Positions 16,542-24,490 of a stretch of 64,000 bases of DNA are shown piece by piece (the first letter of the stretch is position 1; each line of letters begins with the position of its first letter). The position numbers and the translations under genes are program-made. Below the pieces are notes generated by a model, which saw only the letters and a list, made by a program, of their open reading frames with translations, ran no database searches and had not been told where the DNA came from. Source of the DNA: an uncultured Kiritimatiellota bacterium (GTDB lineage Bacteria; Verrucomicrobiota; Kiritimatiellia; RFP12; UBA1067); NCBI GenBank assembly GCA_934635045.1, contig CAKTZA010000009.1:1-64000 (forward strand). The letters are read 5' to 3'.

Positions 16542-18563
16542 TTAGGCCGTCACGCCCAGGAGATCCTTGAGTGCGCCGACCTGCTTCGCGTCGCCGAGCG
16601 CGATCAGCTCGTCGCCGATGCGGAACTCGATCTCCGGGCCGACGTTCCGGTAGGTGTGGCCGTCGCGGACGACCGAGACGATCGAGGCCCCCGTCTTCGC
16701 GCGGATGTTGAGCGAGACGACCGTCTCGCCGACGGCCGGCGAGTCCGCCGCCAGGACGAGCCGGTGGAACAGGCCCGCCGGCACGGGCACCGTCATCGTC
16801 CGCTCCAGCCCCTTGCGCCGCTCCTCCTCCGTCAGCGACTCGTTGAACCGCCGGATCGCGCCCCGGCCAGAGCGCAGCAGGAACCGCCAGCCCAGCCCGG
16901 CGACGACGAGCGTGACGGCCGTCGAGACCCACTGCGCGAGGCGGTCGTGCGGCAGGATGGTCAGGTTGACCGCCGTCCACAGCATGACGAAGAGCGCCGC
17001 TGCGACGAGGATCGTGAAGAGGCGCGCCGTCTCGCGGAACGCGACGAGCACGCGCGAGCGCCCGCGCCCGGCCAGCAGCTCCGCCACGGCGTCGCCCATC
17101 GTCCGCGCCTCCAGGATCGCCAGCGGCAGCAGCGCGACGGACAGCAGGTTCGCGAGCACGAAGAAGATGAGCTCGTCATGCGCCTCGAACCAGCGGGAGA
17201 ACTTCGCGTAGTCGAAGGTCGAGAGGCGCGAGCAGACGAAGGCCCCCGCGAACATCAGCACCGCGTAGACGCCCATGCGGATCGCGGACAGCCGGAGGCG
17301 CGCGAACGTCGGCGACCCCTTCCCGGCCATGATCTTCTCGCGCCACGCCCAGTACGAGTCGAGCGCGCGGCGGAGGCGCTGCGGCAGGCGGCGCTCGGCG
17401 AAGTCGCCCGCGCGGTCGGAGAGGCGAATCATGAACGGATTCAGGAGCGTCGTCAAGAGCGACGCGCCGACGGCAATCTGGAAGAGCGGCACCGTCGCGT
17501 CCTTCTGGAGCCCCGCGTAGAGGATCGCGACCATGAACGCGAACTCGCCGATCTGCGCGAGCCCGAAGGCGTTCTGCACGGACGTCTTCACGTCAAGGCC
17601 GCAGAGGAGCGAGGCGACGAGGTTGTTCACGAACTTGCCGACGATGACGACGAGCGAGACGAGCAGCACCTGCGGCAGGCAGTGGAAGAGCGCGACCGGA
17701 TCGACCAGGAGGCCGATCGACACGAAGAACACGGCCGAGAACATCGACTTCAGCGGATCCGCGAGCGTCGCGAGCCGTTCGCGCACGCAGCTCGTCGAGC
17801 CGAGGATGCCAACCAAGAACGCGCCAAGCGCCAGCGAGTAGTCGAGCCGGTACGCGAAGTACGACACGCAGAAGCAGCAGCCCAGAATCGCGAGGACGAG
17901 CGACTCGTCGTCCTGCCGCTTCGCGACGGACTTGAGGAGGCGCGGCACGAAGACGAAGCCCACGACCAGCACCGTGAGGAAGAAGACCGTGAGGCCGCCG
18001 AGCGACTTCACGAGCGCGAGCGCCGACATGCCCTCGCCGGACGCGAAGCCCGTCACGACGGCAATCGCGCCGACGCAGATGATGTCCTCGCAGACGGACG
18101 TGCCGAGCACGTATTTCGTGAACGGGCGGTTCGTCCAGCCCATCTCGCCGATCACCTTCGCGAGCAGCGTCGTCGCCGAGTCGCAGATCGCGACGCCGAG
18201 GAAGAGGGACGGCACGGACGCCCAGCCGAAGAACTTCGTGCCGACCTCATAGCCGAGCCAGATCATCACGAGCGTGTCCAGCACCGCCGCCGGCAGCGCG
18301 ACGCCGCGAATCTTCTGCATGTCCTTCGCGGAGAACGAGAGCCCCATGCCGAACATGAGGAAGACGACGCCAAGCTGGCCGATCGTGTTCGTCGAGGAGA
18401 GGTCGAGCAGGAAGCTGCCGCCCCAGGTGTGCGGGCTCATGACGACGCCCGCGAGAATGTAGCCCAGCACCTTCGGCCACCCGAGGCGCGCGAAGACGAC
18501 CGAGACGATGCCCGCCGCCGTCATCAGCACCGCCAGATCCTGAAAGAAATAGCTCTCAATCAT
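16542..18563 (-). CDS. CPA2-family cation:proton antiporter with TrkA-C domain
   Basis: A 673-residue inner-membrane protein. Residues about 1-390 hold around 12 hydrophobic segments of a Na+/H+ exchanger (Kef/RosB-like) with 'VVFARLGWPKVLGYILAGVV' and 'GVAICDSATTLLAKV'. A second, less conserved membrane part follows. The C-terminal 80 residues are a TrkA-C-type regulatory domain ('SLNIRAKTGASIVSVVRDG', 'EFRIGDELIALGD'). It probably exports K+ or Na+ in exchange for protons. The start at 18563 is chosen because the first membrane helix ('MIESYFFQDLAVLMTAAGIV') begins there and a TATAAT box is 10 bases upstream. No TrkA-N nucleotide-binding domain is present. Confidence 0.88.
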   Translation of the reverse strand: MIESYFFQDLAVLMTAAGIVSVVFARLGWPKVLGYILAGVVMSPHTWGGSFLLDLSSTNTIGQLGVVFLMFGMGLSFSAKDMQKIRGVALPAAVLDTLVMIWLGYEVGTKFFGWASVPSLFLGVAICDSATTLLAKVIGEMGWTNRPFTKYVLGTSVCEDIICVGAIAVVTGFASGEGMSALALVKSLGGLTVFFLTVLVVGFVFVPRLLKSVAKRQDDESLVLAILGCCFCVSYFAYRLDYSLALGAFLVGILGSTSCVRERLATLADPLKSMFSAVFFVSIGLLVDPVALFHCLPQVLLVSLVVIVGKFVNNLVASLLCGLDVKTSVQNAFGLAQIGEFAFMVAILYAGLQKDATVPLFQIAVGASLLTTLLNPFMIRLSDRAGDFAERRLPQRLRRALDSYWAWREKIMAGKGSPTFARLRLSAIRMGVYAVLMFAGAFVCSRLSTFDYAKFSRWFEAHDELIFFVLANLLSVALLPLAILEARTMGDAVAELLAGRGRSRVLVAFRETARLFTILVAAALFVMLWTAVNLTILPHDRLAQWVSTAVTLVVAGLGWRFLLRSGRGAIRRFNESLTEEERRKGLERTMTVPVPAGLFHRLVLAADSPAVGETVVSLNIRAKTGASIVSVVRDGHTYRNVGPEIEFRIGDELIALGDAKQVGALKDLLGVTA

Positions 18564-18583
18564 TTTGGGCGAAATTATACCAC

Positions 18584-18619
18584 AACGGCGGAGATCCTGC
18601 AGAAGGAAACTCCGCCGTT
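18584..18619 (-). terminator. Stem-loop after the TonB-receptor gene
   Basis: A perfect 10-bp inverted repeat, AACGGCGGAG (18584-18593) and CTCCGCCGTT (18610-18619). No U-tract follows; instead the antiporter -10 box (TATAAT, 18579-18574) begins 4 bases later. It may terminate the TonB operon or act as an operator on the antiporter promoter. Confidence 0.5.
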
Positions 18620-18645
18620 GGCCACAGGGGGCGTCCGCATAGTCG

Positions 18646-20841
18646 TCAGAACTTGCCGCGCAGGCCGATCTCGAACGTGCGCGGGTCGCCCGCGAAGCAC
18701 TCGTAGAAGTGCCGCGACGTGTCGAAATAGCGCGCGTCGAAGAGGTTGCGCACGCCAAGCGTCAGGAACCAATCGTCGCACCACCCGAACTTCGAGAGCG
18801 GCACGGACATGTTGACGTCGAAGACATGGCTCGGATCGAACCGCAGGTTCTCGTTGACGTACTCGCCGCGCATCGTCGCGTAGCTCATCGAGCGGTAGCG
18901 GTAGCCGAGGCCGACGACGATGTCCTCGATCGCGTCAAACCCGTGCAGGCGATAGGACGTGTTCAGCGTGACGGCATGGCGCGGGAAGCGCTCGAACGAG
19001 CCGGCCTTGCCCGACTTCGTGCAGTTCTCGTAGAGCGTGTGCGTGTACATCGCCAGAACCGTCCAGTTCTCCGTGATGTCGCCCGTCAGCGACAGGTCGA
19101 CGCCGCGCGAACGGCTGTGCCCCTCGTAGTAGACTTCCTGCGTCCGCCGGTCCTGGACGGGCGTGTTCTCCTGCTCGATGCTGAAGTAGGACGCCGAGAC
19201 CCAGAACTTCTCCAGCGGGCGGATGCGCGCGCCCGTCTCCCACTGCGTCGCCGTCCACGGATCGGTCGGCCGCGTCCCGTCCGGCGTGCGGTAGCCCAAG
19301 GTCGGCGTCTGCGTCTGCGAGACGTTGCCGAAGAAGACGAGCCAATCAAGGGGCTGAACCGTGAGGCCGCCGCGCGGCGAGAACGCGAAGGCATGCGCCT
19401 CGTCGTAATGCGCTGTCGTTGTCGTTCCGCCGCGCCCCGTCGTCGTCACGACCGAGGCGTTCTCGACGAAGTAGTCATAGCGCAGGCCCGCGAGAAGCGT
19501 GACCCATCCCCAGCCGATCGAGTCCTGCACGGTTGCGCCGTAGCGGGAGACCGCCGCACCGAACGCATCGCCGTCGCGGTAGTAGAAGTCGGGCTGGACA
19601 AGGAACGTGTTGCGGAAGCCGAGTGGCAATTCATTCTTCGTGTAGACCGAACGCGCGTAGAGGTTGAAGTTGCGCTGGATGGCGCTTGATTCAGAGAAAG
19701 ACGAGGTCATGTACTTCTTCCCCGTCAGCCACTCCCCCGTCTCGTAGAAGTGGTTCATGACCTGATCATACTCGGCCTGGCTGGCCATGTCGCCAGTCGG
19801 GTTCGTCGCACTGCGCAGCGACGGCACATACGGCTCGCGCGTCTTCTGATCCCAGTCGGAATACATGAACGAGCCGCCGAACTTGAGGAGCCAGTCGTCC
19901 GTGACCTGCCAGTCGACGTAGGGGTTGACCATCATTCCCCGATACTTCGTCCGGTCGGTCGGACGGCACGAGGACTCGTTCCAGCCGTAGCCGCCGGCGG
20001 GTTTGCCGCGCCAGACGGGAATGCCGATGTAGCTTGGGCTGTCGGACGAGACGAACATCGTCTTCAGCCCGAACGTCACGTCATCCGTCGGCTTGAAGAC
20101 GAAGGACGGCGCGAGCGTGTACTGCTCGCGTGGGCGCGCCCCCTTCTGCGAGCCGCTGGAGATGTAGGCGGGCGAGTAGATGTCGAAGGAGGCGGGGAGG
20201 CGAACCGCGAACTTGTCCTCGACGACGACCTCGTTCGCGTCAATCATGCCGCGCTGGCGCCAGACGTTGCGCCCGACGGACGTCTGCTCGGAGAAGTTGA
20301 TCTCGCTGTCGCGGAGGTGCGCGCCCTTCAGGTACATGTTGATCGAGCCGCCCGCGCCGTTGTTGTTCTGCTGCGCGCCCGCGCCGCCCGACAGCGAGGC
20401 GATCGGCCCCTTCACGATCTCGACGCGCGCCATCATCGCCGGGTCCATGAATAGCCCCGCGCCGCGCCCGACGGGGATCACGCCGTCGAACGCCGGCTCC
20501 GTGCCGCCCATGCCGCGAATGGAGAAGCGCCCCGGCTGGCGCACGAGCAGCGACGTGCCGCCCGTCTCGATGCCCGGCACCTGACGGAGCAGGTCGTTCA
20601 TGTCCGTCGGGTTGCGCTCGCGGATGAAGTCCTCCGTCAGCGTGTCGACGACGCAGGGCAGCGTTTCGGGCGGCTCGCCCGTGAACGTGCCGCCCGTCAC
20701 CGTCTCGGGCCGGTATTTCGAGAGCGCATTCGCCTCGACCGTGACGGTTCCGAGATCCGCGACCGAATTCGTTTCAACGTTCTCCGCAGCCGCAAGACCG
20801 AGGACCGACAGCGCCGACGCGCAAAAAAGAAGTGATTTCAT
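18646..20841 (-). CDS. TonB-dependent outer-membrane receptor (siderophore-type)
   Basis: A 731-residue outer-membrane receptor. After a signal peptide, the plug domain runs from about residue 40 to 170 ('MNDLLRQVPGIETGG', 'FSIRGMGGTEPAFDGV', 'MMARVEIVKGPIASLSGGAGA', 'GAGGSINMYLKG'). A 22-strand-type barrel follows, ending in a C-terminal Phe. The sequence resembles ferric-siderophore receptors, so iron-chelate import is the best guess. It is the last gene of an operon with exbB, exbD and tonB, which supply the energy. The start at 20841 was chosen because the signal peptide begins there after an AAGG site; a GTG at 20859 is a possible alternative. No Fur box could be identified with confidence. 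Confidence 0.88.
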   Translation of the reverse strand: MKSLLFCASALSVLGLAAAENVETNSVADLGTVTVEANALSKYRPETVTGGTFTGEPPETLPCVVDTLTEDFIRERNPTDMNDLLRQVPGIETGGTSLLVRQPGRFSIRGMGGTEPAFDGVIPVGRGAGLFMDPAMMARVEIVKGPIASLSGGAGAQQNNNGAGGSINMYLKGAHLRDSEINFSEQTSVGRNVWRQRGMIDANEVVVEDKFAVRLPASFDIYSPAYISSGSQKGARPREQYTLAPSFVFKPTDDVTFGLKTMFVSSDSPSYIGIPVWRGKPAGGYGWNESSCRPTDRTKYRGMMVNPYVDWQVTDDWLLKFGGSFMYSDWDQKTREPYVPSLRSATNPTGDMASQAEYDQVMNHFYETGEWLTGKKYMTSSFSESSAIQRNFNLYARSVYTKNELPLGFRNTFLVQPDFYYRDGDAFGAAVSRYGATVQDSIGWGWVTLLAGLRYDYFVENASVVTTTGRGGTTTTAHYDEAHAFAFSPRGGLTVQPLDWLVFFGNVSQTQTPTLGYRTPDGTRPTDPWTATQWETGARIRPLEKFWVSASYFSIEQENTPVQDRRTQEVYYEGHSRSRGVDLSLTGDITENWTVLAMYTHTLYENCTKSGKAGSFERFPRHAVTLNTSYRLHGFDAIEDIVVGLGYRYRSMSYATMRGEYVNENLRFDPSHVFDVNMSVPLSKFGWCDDWFLTLGVRNLFDARYFDTSRHFYECFAGDPRTFEIGLRGKF

Positions 20842-20891
20842 TACCTTGTGAAACGCCACATCAATCGCAAAGGTTCATTCGACCGTGCGCC

Positions 20892-21596
20892 TCACTTCAG
20901 CTTGAACGTGAGCGTGATCTTCGCCGTCGACGAAACCGACTGACGGTCGCGCTTGGCCGGCGTGAAGTGCGCCGCTTTCACGGCCTTGACCGCCGCTTCG
21001 TCCAGTTCTTGGTAGCCGCTGGAGGAGACGACCTTCACCTCGCCGACCGCGCCGGACGCGGTGACTTCGATCTCCAGTTGCACGTCGCCCTGCTCGCCGC
21101 GCAGACGCGCCCCTTTCGGATAGTCGGGCTTGATGCTCTTGCGCGGACGCGGCGGCGCATCGACCCGCGCCTGACGCGGCGCGACCGCTGGCGCAGGGGC
21201 CGACGCGGCGACGGGCGGACGCGGCGGTTCCTTTCGCGACTCTTCTTTCGGCGGCTCGACGACCGGCGTCTCCACCGGAGGACGCTCCGGTGCAGGCTCC
21301 GGCAGTTTCAGCGCGTCCAGCTCCGGCGGCAGTTCCTTCGGCGGCTCGCTTTCCGGCGGACGCTCCGGCTCGGGCGGCGGTGGCTCTTCGGGCACGGGCT
21401 CTTCCGGCGCGGATGCGAGCGTGGGCTGAACCGCCGCCGTCTCGTCCTCTGTCTCGGCGAACGACAGTTCGACGCTCGACAGGTCAAGCTGCGCAAGCGC
21501 ATCCGGCGCCGGCGCATATTCGACGTAGACCGCCAGCGCCGCCGCAAGCGCCGCGTGGAACAGGATCGACAGGAAAATGGCGACGCCGAATCTCAC
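20892..21596 (-). CDS. tonB: TonB energy transducer
   Basis: A 234-residue TonB protein. One N-terminal membrane helix (residues 4-24) is followed by a Pro/Glu-rich periplasmic spacer (about 55-140, with EPVPEEPPPPEPERPP). The C-terminal TonB domain (about 155-234) includes 'KPDYPKGARLRGEQGDVQLEIEV' and 'SGYQELDEAAVKAVKAAHF'. It links the ExbB/ExbD motor to the receptor encoded next. Its start overlaps the exbD stop by 4 bases, indicating translational coupling. Confidence 0.9.
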   Translation of the reverse strand: MRFGVAIFLSILFHAALAAALAVYVEYAPAPDALAQLDLSSVELSFAETEDETAAVQPTLASAPEEPVPEEPPPPEPERPPESEPPKELPPELDALKLPEPAPERPPVETPVVEPPKEESRKEPPRPPVAASAPAPAVAPRQARVDAPPRPRKSIKPDYPKGARLRGEQGDVQLEIEVTASGAVGEVKVVSSSGYQELDEAAVKAVKAAHFTPAKRDRQSVSSTAKITLTFKLK

Positions 21597-21991
21597 GGCT
21601 TGCCGCTCACCTGAAAGCTGACCTTCTCGACCCCCGCCGCCTTCAGCTCGGACAGCAGCTCGATGCCCGTGCCCAGCGACGACTTGCGGTCGCCTGAGAT
21701 CAGCACGGGCAGTTTCATGTCCGCCGCATAGAGGTCTTTCACCTTCGCGAGTGCCGCCGCGCGCGTCGTCGCTTCGCCGTTGAACTGCAATGCGTCGTCC
21801 GGCCCGATCGTCAGGACAACCCGCTCGCCCTTCTCATCCGCCCCCGCCGCGTTCGGCAGGTCGACCTTGAGGCCCTTGTGCACCGTCATGTCGAAGATGC
21901 AGTAGATGAAGAAGACGAGAACGAGGAACATGACATCCATGAGCGACGTCATCTCCAGCCGCGCGCCGCGTCGCCGCCTACTCTTCGGCAT
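21593..21991 (-). CDS. exbD: ExbD/TolR biopolymer transport protein
   Basis: A 132-residue ExbD-like protein with a basic N-terminus (KSRRRRGARLEMTSLMDVMF), one membrane helix carrying the essential Asp (MDVMFLVLVFFIYCI) and a periplasmic domain ('LPVLISGDRKSSLGTGIELLSELKAAGV'). It forms the proton channel with ExbB. The start lies inside the 3' end of exbB (14-base overlap), so the two are coupled. Confidence 0.9.
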   Translation of the reverse strand: MPKSRRRRGARLEMTSLMDVMFLVLVFFIYCIFDMTVHKGLKVDLPNAAGADEKGERVVLTIGPDDALQFNGEATTRAAALAKVKDLYAADMKLPVLISGDRKSSLGTGIELLSELKAAGVEKVSFQVSGKP

Positions 21992-22343
21992 GGCGCTCCA
22001 GGATGTTGTAGGGGAAGAGGAGGACGAGCGAGGCGATGAGGCCCGCCGCCGTCGTGATCAGCGCCTCGCCGATGCCCGCCGTCGCCGCCATCGGGTTCGC
22101 GACGCCGTCCGCGCCGTTCAGCGCGCCGAACGTCTGCATGATGCCCGTCACCGTGCCGAGAATGCCGAGCATCGGCTCGGCCGTGATGATCGTCGAGACG
22201 ATCGTAAGGCCCTTCCCGTCGCGGCGGCCCGCCCGGAACGCGAGCGCCTTCCAGATCAGGATCGCGAGACCAAGAACCGACAGGCCGAGAATCGGCCACA
22301 TGACCGGCCCGCCCGCCAAGAACGTCTGAATCAGTTTTTCCAT
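21978..22343 (-). CDS. exbB: ExbB/TolQ-type proton channel, unusually short
   Basis: A 121-residue MotA/TolQ/ExbB protein. TM1 is at about residues 12-32. TM2 and TM3 carry the family signature ('EPMLGILGTVTGIMQTFGAL', 'AATAGIGEALITTAAGLIASLV'). Usual ExbB proteins are about 200-240 residues and have a cytoplasmic loop of about 80-100 residues between TM1 and TM2. Here only about 20 residues remain ('KALAFRAGRRDGKGLTIVS'). The gene is otherwise intact and starts 12 bases after the isomerase-like gene with an AGGATGG ribosome site. Confidence 0.88.
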   Translation of the reverse strand: MEKLIQTFLAGGPVMWPILGLSVLGLAILIWKALAFRAGRRDGKGLTIVSTIITAEPMLGILGTVTGIMQTFGALNGADGVANPMAATAGIGEALITTAAGLIASLVLLFPYNILERHAEE

Positions 22344-22355
22344 TGAGTTTCCATC

Positions 22356-23246
22356 CTAAATTCGTTTAACGCCATCCGCCACAGGTGGGTTCAGCCGGTT
22401 GCTGGACGTTGCCCCCGCTCCCCAGACCTGCCGGAGAAACGCGAGGCCGCGTTTCAGGGCTTCGAGCGTGACGCCCGCATGGGGCTCAAGCACAAGATGC
22501 CGAGCGGCCCGCGCGACGGGCTCCAGCGCGGCAAAATCAATCTTCCCCTCGCCCGGCGGCAGGTGGTCGTCTCCGCCGCGCGAGTCGTTGAGGTGAAGTC
22601 CCACGGGTTGCACAAACCCCGTCGCCTCGGCTGCTGACGCCGCCACCCAGCCCTTCGTCTGCCGCACATAGGCATGGCCCGTGTCAAGCCAGGGCCGCAC
22701 CCAGTCGCCGACCAGATCCCGGATTTCAGCCTCATTGGGGAAGCCCTCCAGATACGGCAGGTTCTCCAGTCCGAGCGTCACGCGATGCGCCTCCAGCACG
22801 GGCGCAAGCGCGTCAAGCTCCCGCCGAAAGACATCCACGAGCTTGCGTCCGACACGCAGGCGTTTCTTCGGACGGTTGCGCGCGAAGATTGTCTGGCAGG
22901 GAACGCGCCCCGCGTGGAGAACGACGGCCTCGGCACCCATTTCCGCCGCAAACGCGATGTTCTTCTTCACGTGGACGCGGGCCAGTCCGCGCGCGGCCTC
23001 GTCGAAATCGGCGAGGAGGTAAAGTTCGGGATAGCCGCACGGCGCGGAGAGCGGCACCGGACAAAAGGCGTGAATGGAGCGGACGGGCATCTCGTCCAGC
23101 CGCGACTTGAAGCCCGCAACATGTTCCATCGTCGTGTGGAAGCCCAGTTCCAGCGCCTCGAACCCCAAGGCTTGGGCCTCTTCGACAATCGCTTCGCCGG
23201 ACGTCAGCCGTCGATTGTTCCAATTGGTCGAAAGCGCGAACGTCAT
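22356..23246 (-). CDS. Sugar phosphate isomerase/epimerase-like (AP-endonuclease-2 TIM barrel)
   Basis: A 296-residue protein of the xylose-isomerase-like TIM barrel family. Visible blocks are 'FALSTNWNNRRLTSGEAIVEEAQALGFEALELG', 'AEAVVLHAGRV', 'VTLGLENLP', 'DWVRPWLDTGHAYV' and 'PVGLHLNDSRGGDDHLPPGEGKIDF'. The Glu, His and Asp at these sites are the usual metal ligands. The substrate cannot be deduced. It starts 2 bases after the DUF58 stop and ends 12 bases before exbB, so it belongs to that operon; why it sits there is unclear. Confidence 0.82.
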   Translation of the reverse strand: MTFALSTNWNNRRLTSGEAIVEEAQALGFEALELGFHTTMEHVAGFKSRLDEMPVRSIHAFCPVPLSAPCGYPELYLLADFDEAARGLARVHVKKNIAFAAEMGAEAVVLHAGRVPCQTIFARNRPKKRLRVGRKLVDVFRRELDALAPVLEAHRVTLGLENLPYLEGFPNEAEIRDLVGDWVRPWLDTGHAYVRQTKGWVAASAAEATGFVQPVGLHLNDSRGGDDHLPPGEGKIDFAALEPVARAARHLVLEPHAGVTLEALKRGLAFLRQVWGAGATSSNRLNPPVADGVKRI

Positions 23247-23248
23247 GG

Positions 23249-24247
23249 CTACCGCTTGCGCGCGCGCCGCTTGAAGAGCGCACGCACGGCGTCGATGTAC
23301 GGACGGTCGGTCGCGATCGGCAGCGTCTCGATGCCCGTCTTGAGGAAGAACCGCCGCAAGTCCTCGGTCTCGGACGCGGCGCGCGCGGTAAACGCACGGC
23401 GCACCTTCGCGCTGGACGTATCCACGAGGACGAGCGCCCCCGTCTCGGGGTCTTCGAGCTCCACAAGCCCCACGTCGGGCAGCGCGCTTTCCGCCGGATC
23501 GCACACGGGCACGCAGATGAGGTCGTGATGCCGCGCCGCCGCACGCAGGAGCCGCTCGGCAGAAGAACGGGCGTCCGCACTTTCCCCTTCCGCGCCCTTT
23601 CCTTCTTCCTTCTTCCCTCTTCCTTCTTCCTTCTTCCCTCTTCCTTCTCCCTTTTGCCCTCCCTTCTTCCTTTTCCCTTCTGGCATGAGGAAGTCGCTCA
23701 CGAGAAAGACGACGGCGCGGCGCTTCTGGACGCCGTTCAGGAACTTGAGCGCGCCCTCGATGTCCGTGCCGCCCTGCGCGTCGTCCTCGGCGGCCAGCAC
23801 CTCACGCACGAGGCGCATGACCGAGTCGCGGCCCTTGCGCGGCGGGATGTACTTGACGATCCGGTCGGAGAAGAGGACGAGGCCGATCTTGTCCTGGTTG
23901 CGGATCGCCGTCAGCGCGAGTAGCGCCGTCACCTCGGCGGCGAGCTCCATCTTCGAGCGGCGGACGCTACCGTAGCCCTGCGAGCCGGAGACGTCCACGA
24001 GAAAGAGGATCGTCAGCTCGCGCTCCTCGGCGAAGCGCTTGATGTACGGCACGCCCGTCTTCGCCGTCACGTTCCAGTCGATCGTGCGCACGTCGTCCCC
24101 GACCTGGTAGGGGCGCACCTCGTCGAATTCGACGCCCTGTCCCTTGAAGGTCGAGTGGTAGTCGCCCGCAAGCTGGTCGTCGATCAGCTTGTTGGTGAGG
24201 ATCCGTATCTTCCCCACCTTCGCCATCAGTTCCTTTACGTCAGTCAT
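23249..24247 (-). CDS. DUF58 family protein (MoxR-associated)
   Basis: A 332-residue DUF58 protein with the signature 'QGVEFDEVRPYQVGDDVRTIDWNVTAKTG', followed by a von Willebrand A-like fold ('LTILFLVDVSGSQGYGS', a MIDAS-like DVSGS, and 'DKIGLVLFSDR'). Such proteins act with MoxR AAA+ ATPases, whose gene normally lies immediately upstream. Here moxR is 7.2 kb away at 31482-32444, with an accessory island between. An A/G-rich repeat inserts about 30 Lys/Glu/Gly residues at roughly residues 190-222. The GTGGAGGTGG site upstream supports the start. It begins the operon that continues to the TonB receptor. Confidence 0.88.
   Translation of the reverse strand: MTDVKELMAKVGKIRILTNKLIDDQLAGDYHSTFKGQGVEFDEVRPYQVGDDVRTIDWNVTAKTGVPYIKRFAEERELTILFLVDVSGSQGYGSVRRSKMELAAEVTALLALTAIRNQDKIGLVLFSDRIVKYIPPRKGRDSVMRLVREVLAAEDDAQGGTDIEGALKFLNGVQKRRAVVFLVSDFLMPEGKRKKGGQKGEGRGKKEEGRGKKEEGKGAEGESADARSSAERLLRAAARHHDLICVPVCDPAESALPDVGLVELEDPETGALVLVDTSSAKVRRAFTARAASETEDLRRFFLKTGIETLPIATDRPYIDAVRALFKRRARKR
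23601..23680 (-). repeat. A/G-rich low-complexity insert in the DUF58 gene
   Basis: Repeats of GGAAGAAGG and GGAAGAGGG on the coding strand, read in frame as KKEEGRGKKEEG. Similar tracts occur between amtB and glnK (61838-61885), in pyrG (about 63063-63105) and, in variant form, in the RNA methyltransferase gene (about 52375-52412). Confidence 0.75.
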
Positions 24248-24286
24248 TGGTCATCCACCTCCACAATCACCTCTTATCCAAAAGGC

Positions 24287-24425
24287 CGCAAAGGCTTTGA
24301 CGCAAAGGCCTCCAAGGCGCTTGCGCTCTTTGCGCTTCCCTTCGCGTTCTTTGCGGTAAGGCACCAACCGTCTGCTTTCTCATGTGAGTTACGTCTCCTC
24401 GTCCGGCACGACCTCGCACGTCTTC
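24287..24425. repeat. 139-bp direct repeat B', second copy at 28790-28928
   Basis: About 90% identical by eye to 28790-28928. It contains CGCAAAG/CTTTGCG hairpin-forming tracts and the last codons of a DpnD-like gene (TCEVVPDEE). With the 475-bp repeat it marks the ends of two island cassettes. Confidence 0.85.
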
Positions 24426-24463
24426 TTATTTACAATTATCATGTCTGCCATCTCACACCACAT
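24389..24463 (-). pseudogene. Remnant of a DpnD-like gene
   Basis: A 24-codon frame ending KKTCEVVPDEET. Its last part matches the C-terminus of the intact protein at 28883-29095 (KTCEVVPDEEMEAT). The first two thirds of the gene are missing. It follows the RhuM/PLD-like gene just as the intact copy follows the restriction gene. Confidence 0.65.
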
Positions 24464-24490
24464 TCTCTACATCCATCGTGGTTTTTCCCA

